Origin: Epiperipatus broadwayi
Taxonomy: Eukaryota > Onychophora > Udeonychophora > Euonychophora > Peripatidae
NCBI GenBank assembly: GCA_028023455.1
Contig: JAQFVV010013076.1
Location: 186,001 to 250,000, forward strand
Direction: 5' to 3'
DNA: 64,000 nt
The translations under genes and the position numbers were made by a program. The notes under the pieces were generated by a model. The model was not told the origin of the DNA. It was given only the letters and a program-made list of their open reading frames with translations, and made no database searches. How positions within the stretch are numbered: position 1 is the stretch's first letter; each line of letters starts with the position of its first letter. This document shows, one piece after another, positions 48,411-58,825 of this stretch.

Positions 48411-48465
48411 CCTAGCATCTCACTGAGGAGTGCCGAAGCATGAAAACATTGGTCTGGGATTTGGG
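48411..48465 (+). ncRNA. Hammerhead ribozyme, type I, family C, near-intact
   Basis: CCUAG, bulged C, AUCUCA, CUGAGGA, stem II GUGC-CGAA-GCAU, GAAA, ACAUUGGU and cleavage C at 48454, UGGGAU, UUGGG. Stem I has 6 proximal and 5 distal pairs (some wobble). Stem II has 4 pairs with a tetraloop. Stem III carries one A for C change relative to the sister units (GAAACC), which weakens it. All invariant catalytic residues are present. Confidence 0.72.
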
Positions 48466-48559
48466 TGTGGTTTTTGCTAGAGATATTTTAAATGCTTTCT
48501 TTTGGTAGCATTTTATCAACAAAGCTTGTTAGAGCAATTAGAAAAGCTCTTTGTTTTTA

Positions 48560-51500
48560 TTACAAGCTTAAAAATTGAGTCATGTGATATATGACTTTTT
48601 TTTTTATTGATAATAAATTAACTCTCAAAGAAAAAAGTTTATAAAAGAACTACATAAATATTATATATGAGTTGAATAGATAAATTAAAAAAACAGCTGA
48701 ACTCTATAGAGAAGAGAAGCTATGTATTAGAAAAATTATGTTAAATTTAACACACACACTCTACAATGGATCTAATATGGTAAAAAATAATTTCTAAATT
48801 TTTTTGTTAATTTTGTATTTTATTTTAAAGTTTTTATTTAAAGAAAATATTATAAAAATACAGAATGTAAAAATCAAAAATGTATCATTAAAACTTTCAA
48901 AAGATTACAACATTACTAGTAATTAGAATTGCATATTTGCTGTGTGTTCTTTTAAAGTTGAATAAAATTCTTTCTTTAATATATAAAAATGTAATATTAA
49001 TTAAAATTTATTGATTTGTTTGAGATTTAAGTATTTTTTTTGTAACTTTTTTAACTACTACTTCGTTAATTTATAACCTTTAAATATATATAAAAAAAAA
49101 TTCAAGTATAAAATTTATGTCAAATAAAAAAACTTTGTTCGGATCATAAATTATATATAAAAAAGAAAGAGTGAAAACTTTAGTAGACGTAAATATATCA
49201 ATATTTTACAATTTAAAAACAGAAAATAAAATATTCATTTGATTATATATAAATTTATATTAGTTAACAATATTATTTATATATGTTTACAGACTTTGCT
49301 CTATATATCCTGGGTTTGAATATGGACTGAAATATAGGTTTTTTCACTTTCTGTATATGCTATTTTTATTTTAAGTCATTAAAGATCAAATTGTTTGTTG
49401 CTTGGAAATTTATAAAAAATTTGAACACTGAAAATGGCAAATATGAATTATGATTTATGACCGTACCACTCGACAATTTGCAGGACATTTATGTCATTGA
49501 TCCATTTTAACATACCTCTAAATTTTCTTGTTTATTGATTCTCGGATTAGGTAGATCAATATTTTAATTACTACTTGGAAAATAATAATCTAACTTTTCT
49601 TAGCTAGAAGGTCAAAGAGCACTCAAAAATTTCCGAAAATGTAGTCACTTAGCATTTGAAAAATTATGCAAGTTATGTGTCCTTCTTAATTATTTATTTG
49701 TGATGCTGGTTGGAAAGACTTTTTTCTAGCATTGACTCTTTAAAAGGTATTTTATTTTTATCTTGAAGAGTTGAACAGCTTATGAACATTTAACAAAATA
49801 GCGTTGTATATTTGGTATAACATGGCACAGAAATAAAAACGTTATACTTTAGTCTTTTATAGCATATACAAGCGCTTTAACACACTGGATGAAAAAGCTG
49901 TTAGTGATAACAAAAACAATCAAAGTAAATTAATGCAGTCCTAGTGCTTTTGAGGTTTTGTCCCTCATATATACATTTATTGGAGAAGTATACTAAATTA
50001 TCTATAGTCTTTTATATGTTTTGACAATAAGGTCATTATTATAGTGATGATGCTTTGTTCACCTTGGCTTAAATTCATTCTGTTGAAGCTATCTTTATAA
50101 TTTTTTAGTTCATTTTGTGTTTATTTGACAATGAAAATGGATACTAAAAGGTACATAGATTCACTAATGTAAAAAATCTAAAGATATAAGTATAATACAG
50201 AGAACCGAAAAAAATGAGTGAATAATTCTGGTGACTGGTTATAGTTTGGTCTCAGGCCTGAGAACACACAGTGAAAGATTTTTAAAGGACTCTTTCTTTT
50301 GTTCATGATTTTATAATGAAAACTTAGATTTTCCAAAATTTGTGTATATCTTTGTGATTATTTTTGCAAAATAGTTATGAAAAATTTAGTTTTTGACATG
50401 ATTATATTAAAATAAACTCAGCTTTTATTTAAAATATTTGCTTGTAAAAAAAGTCAACAGAAATTTGATAATATAAGACAAGAGTTGTGATTGGCTTAAA
50501 AAGAAATGTCTCTGTAATCACCATAGCACTTTTTTTCATTTTTATCACCTGTAAGTGAAATTTTAAATTTTTTAACAAAATTTTATTGCTTTATGATGTC
50601 TTAACAAAATAATTTATTAGGATTTTACAAATGCAATTAAATCAAATTTAATTTCATTTGTAAAATATTTTTATTACAAAATATGAATTGAATAAAAGTT
50701 ATTCTGATTATATATTTCAGGTTATATAAAATTGAACTATTGTTTTTGATGTGTAATGGTTACAAAATTGTATAGTAAATGTAAACACAACAACGAGTAT
50801 TAATAAGAGTATTTATTTTATATAAATATTCTTAATTTGATTTTTTATTATAATTTTTTTTACAATAAATCTTATAATTCAATATAAATAATACATACAG
50901 TGTGTAAGTGTGTATACTAAGAAAAGCCTGTTTAATACTTTAAAATAAAATATTGAATACATAAACATAATATGCTGGACTTGCTTTAAACTAATTAGTA
51001 GTCATACTCAACATTTTCTTAGTATACATGTTAAATGTATTATTCATATTGAATTACATTTTTTTGGGAACAGTTTAAAACTATTGGAAATATAATAAAT
51101 GTCATAATATTGTTATAAAAAATTAAAAAATATAGTCATAAAATCATAAAATTAGAGAAATAAAATTATTATTGTTTAATTTGAATTATTCAATTGTTTT
51201 CTCACAATCAGATATGCTAAAGAAATAAATTTGCTTTTTATTATTGTAAGCATTAGTTACAATAATTTTTATATTTGTCTTAAAGAGTAGAAAAATAGTA
51301 ATCATTTTCAAAAGATAAAAAAAATTATAGCCATTTAGACTACAAGTGGTATGAGATACCACTAAACATGAATAAGGAAGTATAAAATTTTCACTGCATG
51401 TGTTAAATTTAAACTAATTTGATTTTTTAAAATAGAGACATGCTTAGGAAAGCATTCAAATAAACACATGTTTAATTTAAAAAGTTATATAAAATTAAAG

Positions 51501-52237
51501 CATTTGAAATTTTATATCAGTATATCATACTGGTTGTAGCCATTGTGATTTAAGAAAGATTATAAACATATATTTCCAATAAATAACTTTAAACTATGAG
51601 AATATAATAGAGAATAAAATAATCATTAAAATAAAAATTATAGATATAAATCAAATAGCAATTGCAGACTTTTAAAAAATATTGACTGCAAAGGAATTAA
51701 TATAATTTTTATAGATAAAATTGAAGTTTTGAATACTTTCTGATAAAATTAACAACACCAAACTAACCTATAGATACTAATTTACATGACATGATATTTC
51801 AACTTCAATAAAATCCTAAGAATAACTTCAGAATAAACTGGGATTTCTTTCAACCAGAGATAATGTAGATATCCCATTTGCATTTTCAACATTCAAGTTA
51901 ATGATTTAAAAACTATTTATTACCAAAGATGACTGTCTAACTAACTGTATAGGCTTACCCATGTACCAGTAATGACATACATACTATTGAATTTATTTAT
52001 GTATTAATAGAAAAAAACTTTACATTTTTTGACAAAATGATAGTATTGACCAAATAAAACTAAGTAGGGCTATTCAGATTTACATTTAACATTGGTCTTA
52101 ACAATTCAATTCACTATATATCACTTGAAGATAGGAAACTTCTAACAATCTCTATTATATATATAATAATTTAAGTTTGATGCCTGTATTCATTCCACAA
52201 TATATGTAATATTCAGATCAATATATATATATATATA
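48560..52237. other. Long AT-rich region without identified genes
   Basis: About 3.7 kb without recognisable coding, RNA or repeat features. The AT-dinucleotide tract at 52221-52238 borders the PLE palindrome. Confidence 0.45.
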
Positions 52238-52533
52238 TCAAAATACAGTAAAATTCACATAAATTATATAATTTTAGAAGTACTTTTGACTATACATCTT
52301 GTAGTCTTTATCAATTATGTAACTGTGAATAAACAAATCAAGACAAACTTTCACAATACCCATAATTCAATTCAGATTTCCCACAATTCTGTTATTTTAA
52401 CATTTGATGATTGATGATTCATTAACATTTGATGATTTCTTGAAATTAATATAGCTTCTTTTATTTTACATTTATTGTGGCAATGTTCAATTTGCACAAT
52501 TTTTATATTTTGATAAACAAATTTAAATCCATA

Positions 52534-53070
52534 TTAACAAGATTTATTATGATCAAATATAACAGATGATGAAGGTTTATTTATATCTATTCCTGATTGT
52601 TTCTCTTTTTGAATTCTATCATATAAAAGCATATGCTCTTTTACTCTCTTCTCCAATATACACTTAGATTCACCAATATACAGTAAGCCACAATTACATA
52701 TCAATTTATATATAATACAATTTTGATTAAAGTTTGAATTTTGAATTTTAGATCTGTTAAGTAATCTATTTATATTATTTGTTGAGAAAAAAGCAATATG
52801 ACACAAACCATCATAAATTCTCCTAACAAACTTGACCTGCTTATCTGATATCAATGGCATTGAAATCCACTTCATTTTGATATTATTTTTATTATTAATT
52901 ATATTATTCTGTTGATTCCTTTTAAATTTTTTAATAATATTATTAATAGCTTTTTTATTATAACCAATTTTCAACAAATCATTAACAAATAAATGTACAT
53001 TTTTTATTTTATCACTAGAATATTTGCATAATTTTAATATTTGCATAATTATTTCAAAATGAAAAATCAT
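52534..53070 (-). pseudogene. PLE GIY-YIG endonuclease C-terminus, left arm (premature stop)
   Basis: The 178-codon frame has RT-thumb-like sequence at about 25-50 (FVNDLLKIGYNKKAINNIIK), a linker with WISMPLISDKQVKFVRRIY, and the endonuclease: IIYKLICNCGLLYIGES, the GIY-YIG signature of Penelope elements with I for G in the first motif, then LEKRVKEH with the catalytic-type Arg and His. It stops after FDHNKSC where the other arm has Gln (CAA to TAA) and continues about 40 residues to the Glu and Asn motif. The first codons cross the palindrome spacer and are not native. Confidence 0.85.
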
Positions 53071-53209
53071 GTAAATATTCTAGTGATAAAATAAAAAATG
53101 TACACTTATTTGTTAATGATTTGTTGAAAATTAATTATAATAAAAATGCTATTACTAATATTATTAAAAAATTTAAAAGGAATCAACAATATAATATAAT
53201 TAAAAATAA

Positions 53210-53686
53210 AAATAATATCAAAATGAAGTGGATTTAATACCATTTATATCAGATGAGCAGGTCAAGTTTGTAAAGAGAATTTATGATGGTTTGTGCCATA
53301 TTGTTTTTTTTCTCAACAAATAATATAAATAGATTACTTAACAATTCTAAAATTCAAAATTCAAACTTTAATCAAAATTGTATTATATATAAATTGATAT
53401 GTAATTGTGGCTTACAGTATATCAGTGAATCTAAGTGTACATTGGAGAAGAGAGTAAAAAAGCATATGCTTTTATATAATAGAATTCAAAAAGAGAAACA
53501 ATCAGGAATAGATGTAAATAAACCTTCATTATCTGTTATATTTGATCATAATAAATCTTGTCAATATGGATTTAAATTTGATTATCAAAATATAAAAATT
53601 GTGCAAATTGAATGTTGCCACAATAAACATAAAATAAAAGAAGCTATGTTGATTTCAAGAAATCATCAAATTTTAATGAATCATTA
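53210..53686 (+). pseudogene. PLE GIY-YIG endonuclease, right arm (frameshifted upstream)
   Basis: The open part 53283-53686 encodes IIYKLICNCGLQYISES (the YIG glycine changed to Ser), LEKRVKKH, and the complete C-terminus with IKEAMLISRNHQILMNH, which supplies the conserved Glu and Asn of GIY-YIG nucleases. Upstream, relative to the left arm, a small deletion near 53232 and an extra T near 53306 break the frame. Both arms together show the family's domain order; neither is likely to be active. Confidence 0.85.
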
Positions 53687-53778
53687 ATCATTAAATGTTA
53701 AAATAACAGAATTGTGGGAAATATGAATTGAATTATGGGTATTGTGAAAGTTTGTCTCGATTTGATTATTCACTGTTA

Positions 53779-53825
53779 CATAGTTGATAAAAACTACAAG
53801 ATGTATAGTCGAAAGTACTTCTAAA
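53779..53825 (+). ncRNA. Hammerhead-like relic in the PLE 3' untranslated region
   Basis: UAG, UUGAUAA, a hairpin corresponding to GACUA/UAGUC in the left arm (AACUAC-AAGAUG-UAUAGUC here), GAAA, the self-complementary AGUACU, U, then CUA that can pair with UAG. The order matches a type I hammerhead, but C3 is U, G8 is A and there is a bulged A before stem II. The left-arm copy (minus, 52274-52318) has AAAA for GAAA. Type I hammerheads in PLEs are established knowledge; this is a decayed example at best. Confidence 0.4.
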
Positions 53826-54099
53826 ATTATATAATTTAAGTGAATTTTACAGTGTTTTAATATATATATATATATAAACAAACTCATTTACCAATTTCTT
53901 CAATTTATCATTCTATAAGATATGTGGTAGAAGGAGTAGGTTAGATTTTGTTAAGTTAAAATTTTTTAGATCTTTCGGTGATTAGAAATATAAAGATTAA
54001 TTATTTAGTATGTAGTCATTATGTTAAAAGTAAAGAATTAAGGTCTATAATTAAATATGATAGCTATCAGTCTGTATCTCATAAAGTAGCTGCTTAAAG

Positions 54100-54620
54100 A
54101 AGTTATTGTTATAGGAATCAGAAATTAAATAATTCTTGTGGAGTAGCTTTGTTTCAGAAAGGTCAATTTTATAAAGATTATTTGAATGTTGGCTACTCTG
54201 ATAAATTTGTTAAAAGAATTTTACTTAATGGTAATATTTATAAGGATGTAGAGGATAAAAACAATCTGATTTTCTTTCTTTGCCATGTAAATAGTCTTCT
54301 TATAAAATTGTATGTAAAAATAATAATTTTTTGGGAAATAAGAAAATTGCTTGGAAAAGGGATATTACTTTGAATAATTTATTAAATAATACAAAGGGAA
54401 TTTTTGATAGGAAGACTATTCCTGGTATAGTGTATATTAACCCTTGTTTTGTAAGATAGTTTATATAGGTCAGAGTAGTTTGAGCTTAAATAAAAGGAAT
54501 AAAGGTATATAAAAATAGGGTTAGAAATAAATATCTTAGTTCTGGTTTATATGCCCATGAAAAAGATACAGGTTACACTATCTACTTACTATAGAATATT
54601 AAATGAATACAGTGATTAAC
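54100..54620 (+). pseudogene. Second Penelope-like element, thumb plus GIY-YIG remnant
   Basis: The frame 54149-54373 contains YLNVGYSDKFVKRILL, like the PLE thumb (position after the RT core). After a break, 54364-54455 reads NNLLNNTKGIFDRKTIPG then IVYINPCFVR, and one frame over 54459-54497 reads VYIGQSSLSLNKR. These are the GIY and YIG motifs, the cysteine region and the LxxR of a PLE endonuclease, split by a frameshift. The sequence is unrelated at DNA level to the palindromic PLE beside it. Confidence 0.7.
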
Positions 54621-55934
54621 ATCACATTTTGTACACATCTTTGACCTTTAGTTTACTGTATGTAGCACAGTAAATTGTAAAATTGTGTAATAAAATATAT
54701 ATATGCAATATTTATTTGGTTAATTTTACATGTCATTATCAGTTATTAATGTAATATCTTATAACTGATCCATGTTCACTTACTTATTCTGTAAAAGTAT
54801 TTTACACTCTTTCACCATTCTGCATATTTCTAGCTAACCTGAGAATGAATTTCAGAGATGTACAACAGTTAGCTCATCTTACATTGCAGATTTTAACAGT
54901 GCATTTATCATCCCAATTATCCTTCAGAACATAATTTTTTGCCATTTTCTCTCACTATGTATGCATTTCATGAATCTCTTTTGCTTATCATGTGTGTTAG
55001 AAGTATCAAATATCTCTAATTTCCATGCTTGTGTTGTCAGTTCTATATTTTTTATCATATCTCCTTTAGCATTGCTATTGTTTTTATGTCTATTTAAGTC
55101 TTACTTATCTGTATATTTTTTATAACAGTTTCCATGTCAACCTCTAAGGATGCATTCTAAAATAATCATCAACCTTGAGCTGTAACATTTTAAATTCAGT
55201 AATCTATTTAAGATTGTGGATATATTTTTATAAAAAAGCTTCACAAAAATACTCTTATAAAAGTGCCCCACTTGGAGTTGGAAATACACTTTTGCATGCC
55301 CCATTAGAAATGCTGTGTGATGTGGAATAGTGAGTCTAAAGATTGGAGAAGAATTGAACTGGGAAAGATCTTCATCCTGAAGTGAATCGACAATGGTGGA
55401 AAATGATGATGATCCATTAAAGTTTTCAACAGTAACCATTGCAACATTGTGCAGTGTTTTTTGTTTTGGATGTTGTGTAGTTATTTTGCTAAGGAAATCA
55501 TAATTGAAAAAAGCCTGAATATGTCAGCATCATAAAGACCATTAATAAAATTACAATTCTAATTTGCATATCAAAAAAGTGAGATCTGCTCCCTTTTGAT
55601 CTTAATAGAAGTGACAATTTTTGATTAGAGTGGTGTTTCACTTTGGGTGAACTTTTAATTTTTTTTGTTTTTGAAAAGAAAAATTGTACATTTCCATAAT
55701 TTTATATTTTAAAAATTATTGATACAATATTTTAAGAATACTTATTTTAAACCAAAAATCTACATGATTGTAGTACAATATTATATAAAAAAATATTTTT
55801 AAGAAAAGAAGACATAAAATGTTTATTAACAATAAAGTGAAAGCAGTTTCAACAATTATGGCTTTTTGTCAACACCAGTTAAATATTTTTATTTGTTTTA
55901 ATAACAATAAATTTAATGTTTTACTTTTAATATA
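54621..55934. other. AT-rich spacer
   Basis: The minus frame 55137-55439 (100 codons) is less AT-biased than most and starts with a plausible ATG, but I recognise no domain or second copy. Positions 54870-55130 are moderately mixed in composition. I see no inverted ends. Confidence 0.4.
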
Positions 55935-56909
55935 CTTCTGGGTCTCATTTTATGTGGATTATTTTAGTGCAATTTTGAAGTTATGTGATTCATGTTTCTT
56001 CTTAATATTTCATGTTTCACTATATTTATTAGATATCAAGAAATTTATATTATTAATAACTTATTTTGACTTGAAATACTTTTTTTCCAAAAATATAATG
56101 TTATATTAGCAGCTAATGTGAATATGGCCTGAAGCTGTATTCAGAACTTAGCTTCTATGTAAATAACCTACTTATACTAATAAGTAAATAATAATAATAG
56201 ATTTATACTTACATATAAAAATATCACAATAAATATTCAAAAAATTTAAACTTTTAAACCGTATTTTGTTATATATAACAGAAACAAATAATCTTTTAGA
56301 TTTTTAAAATAAAAAAAGGAAGATTTTATAAACTGAAAATAATCTTTCTAATGATAATATATAGTCTTTTTGTTTTGATTGCAATATAATTTTTTTAATA
56401 AAGAAACAGAAAACATTAACACAGCACAAGATTAAAAGTGGCGCTAGTTGTACATCACATCATGAATAAAAATAAAGTGGCTAACAGGTTTCTCTTGGCA
56501 TAATTGCTGAGAGATTCTTGACTTTGTTTAAGGAGAAGCCACAATATATCACATCACATTGAATCTGATTTCTTACCAGATTATAAATGAATGTTAGCGG
56601 TAATGATTAAAATATGTATGAAAAATGTAAAATTAAATACTGTATAGTTAATTAAAAAAAGTAAAAAAAGTTTGTCTTGTATTAATTTTTTTCAAATATT
56701 TGAAATTTTTTATTAGTCATACTTTATTTGCTTCTTTTTTTAATGCAAATTTTAAAGTAATTTTTCTTGTTGCTTTGCTTTTACATGAATTCTGAAAAAT
56801 ACAGACCCTTACCCCCATTTTTCAAGGTAAGTTAAGTCTATTTTTGTGTGATTTTTTTAATGCGGGTTTTCTGTGGAACCTATCTACCACATAAAATGAG
56901 ACCCAGGTG
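55935..56909. mobile_element. TIR transposon copy 2 (CACCTGGG family)
   Basis: It starts CTTCTGGGTCTCATTTTATG and ends CATAAAATGAGACCCAGGTG, an inverted repeat of at least 20 bp, with TA on both outer sides. It is 975 bp and collinear with 8011-9278 minus the nested insert. It carries the LINE tail segment at 56478-56560. There is no transposase; the 96-codon frame at 55819-56109 crosses the boundary and is chance. Confidence 0.85.
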
Positions 56910-57322
56910 TACATATATTTTTAATAATAACTAATCCCAATTTTTTTTCAAATTTAAAAAATGAAATTCAAATGTCTAATATCTAGAACTTTTTGAATAA
57001 ATAAAATTTATCCAAAATCACAAAGCACCATTGTTACAATTATAAACTCAGTCTAGTAATTCGTATTCATATTTTACGAAGTATAAATATTAATTTTTAG
57101 AATGTTTATTGTTTGAAATCTTTATATTGGTAATAAATAATGTAAAGATTATCAATATATGATATAGCAGAAAGGTTTAATTGTGAAAATAAAAGGTTCA
57201 TATATAGAGTAAACTTTTCTTAGGGCATCTTCAAATAAGAAATGTGAAGTTGAACTTTTTCAGAAGCTGATTTAATAAATAAGAAAATATTAATTATTAT
57301 TATTATTTTTATCATGTATCTA
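56910..57322. other. AT-rich spacer
   Basis: Nothing recognised. Confidence 0.4.
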
Positions 57323-57402
57323 AGCATCGGTCAGGAAGTGAACCTGCAAACCTGGGACAACTGCTTGTAAGGCAGCTGTGCTGATCACTCGACCACCAAC
57401 AC
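57323..57402 (-). repeat. tRNA-like repeat, copy 4
   Basis: The minus strand reads TGTTGGTGGTCGAGTGATCA, GCTGCCTTACAAGCAGTTG (UAC at the anticodon position) and GTTCACTTCCTG, with TTGTCAAG upstream as in the 38150 copy. It shares the insertion before the T arm with the 10763 copy, so these two form a subfamily. Confidence 0.65.
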
Positions 57403-57587
57403 TTGACAAATATTAATTATTAAATGTTTTTATATAAACTAAGACTTCAACAAGTAGAACCCTGTTTTTTTATATGGATAATTTACACAAGATGTTCTAA
57501 CGACTTATTAATTCTGTTTTTTGTTTTTTTTTAAAGAATACCACCAGATGGAGAAAACTTAATAATGAAAAAAAAAGTCATACAACC

Positions 57588-57690
57588 ATGAATTATTTAT
57601 CTTTTCCACATGTTTATCTGTTATATAAGATGGGGTGGATAGATGAAAGAAGGCTGATAGTCTGTGTTCAAATCCCCTTTAATAGAATCA
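57588..57690 (+). repeat. Hammerhead element family B, 3' fragment B4
   Basis: 'gaattatttatcttttcc', ACATG, TATATAAGATGGGGTGGATA, 'gctgatagtctgtgttcaaatccccttt' match the portion downstream of the ribozyme in the family B right arm and in B3. The hammerhead itself is absent. Confidence 0.65.
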
Positions 57691-58664
57691 TGTCCTATAA
57701 TTTTTTTTTTTTATGAGTTTCAAATTATTCAATTTTTATAATTCTAAATTTAAAACTTTTCCTCTTATAAATTAAATAAGTTAACTAACAATTTGTAAAC
57801 CAACTATAATTAAAAATATTGCACTGGGGCCCCTAGTTTTATTTTTGTAATTCATAAATCTAAATCAATTTAAAATGTTTGTTTAATTACTTTTAAGTTT
57901 AAATTACATATTCTACATCCACTCCTCCCCCACGTTTAGATTAAGATTTTATACTTAATTTCGTTTATTAAACTTTTTATTACTTTTTTGCGACTGTGAA
58001 ATAAATTCTCAACCTTTTGTCCCAAAAGCGTCATAAAATTAGCAAAATATTGAGGATTCTTGTTTTATGATTCTTACAGTAATAAATATTTAAAAAATGT
58101 TATTGTATTTTGTAACACTTTAAAATTGCTTTTGGATAATTTACATTTTTTTTTTTCCTTTTTTTTTTTTTAATAAGAAAAGCACTTAATTATAATAGCA
58201 ACACAGAATCATATTAATTGCAATAAAATTTATCTCAATCAAGAAAATTAGCAAAACACTTTCAGTTATCTCATTAGTTGTTTAGAACCTTAGATTATCC
58301 CATAAAATTATAAAGAAAATCATTAGCATTTAAGTAATGCGCTTATTATTGAATAATGAATGAAATGATCAATTAAGAGATGTGAAATCTTTTTTTTTTC
58401 TGTTTTAATCAATATTAAAAACAAATCTTTCGAAATATGTTAAATTTCAAATTTATCAAACTCAAACACAATTGTACCTTGTCACTACTATTAATTAAGA
58501 AATACTTGTATTAAGTCTAACCATTTACGGCTACGTACAGTTTTTGCGGAGTTAGAAGACACAAACTAATGCAAATCTCTTCTTTGAAAAACAAATACAC
58601 ACACATGTATATATAATAAGTTTAATAATGCTCAACACTATATGGATTTGTAAGTAATCATTAA
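57691..58664. other. AT-rich spacer
   Basis: Homopolymer T and A tracts (57700, 58145, 58390) and nothing else recognised. Confidence 0.4.
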
Positions 58665-58825
58665 AAACCCGTCCACACTTAGACAATCCCAGTATCAATA
58701 ACAATCAACAATTTCAAACTATTGTCAAGGCAACCTTAAAAGGAGGTTGCCTTGGCAACAGTTTGAAATTGTTGATTGTTATTAATATTGGGATTGTTTA
58801 AGTGTTGACTGATTTTTAATGATAT
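58665..58825. mobile_element. Foldback of family H, about 75-bp arms
   Basis: AACAATCAACAATTTCAAAC at 58700-58719 and GTTTGAAATTGTTGATTGTT at 58761-58780 lie within longer inverted arms (58665-58738 and 58747-58825) around the spacer AAAAGGAG. The right arm continues into sequence matching 24885-24960, so the palindrome was built from the end of that repeat family. No ribozyme core is seen. Confidence 0.75.

Larger units (their letters stand above)
48141..48559. mobile_element. Hammerhead element family C, foldback copy with three ribozyme units
   Basis: The outer ends AAACAAAGAGCTTTGC and AAAGCTCTTTGTTT and the inner GCATTTAAAATATCTC/GAGATATTTTAAATGC form the inverted arms. The centre contains three copies of a unit of about 78 bp with a hammerhead: two in tandem on the minus strand (48250-48320 and 48325-48405) and one on plus (48411-48465). 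A 22-bp phrase (ATTACTTTAACAAGCTTTGT) is duplicated in the left arm. No protein is encoded. The foldback at 35332-35483 is its centre-deleted relative. Confidence 0.8.
52238..53877. mobile_element. Penelope-like element ends arranged as a palindrome
   Basis: Left arm 52238-53025 (minus sense) and right arm 53073-53877 (plus sense) are diverged inverted copies of the 3' end of one PLE: thumb remnant, GIY-YIG endonuclease and 3' untranslated region. The spacer is 47 bp and (TA)n lies at both outer ends. PLEs are known for inverted and partly tandem copies at insertion sites. Neither arm reaches the reverse transcriptase catalytic core. Different damage in the two arms shows they have evolved separately since formation. 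Confidence 0.85.

Noticed and set aside
55137-55439. 100-codon minus-strand ORF with a reasonable composition
   Set aside because: No motif, no second copy in the window and no sign of splicing. Kept only as a remark in the spacer entry.
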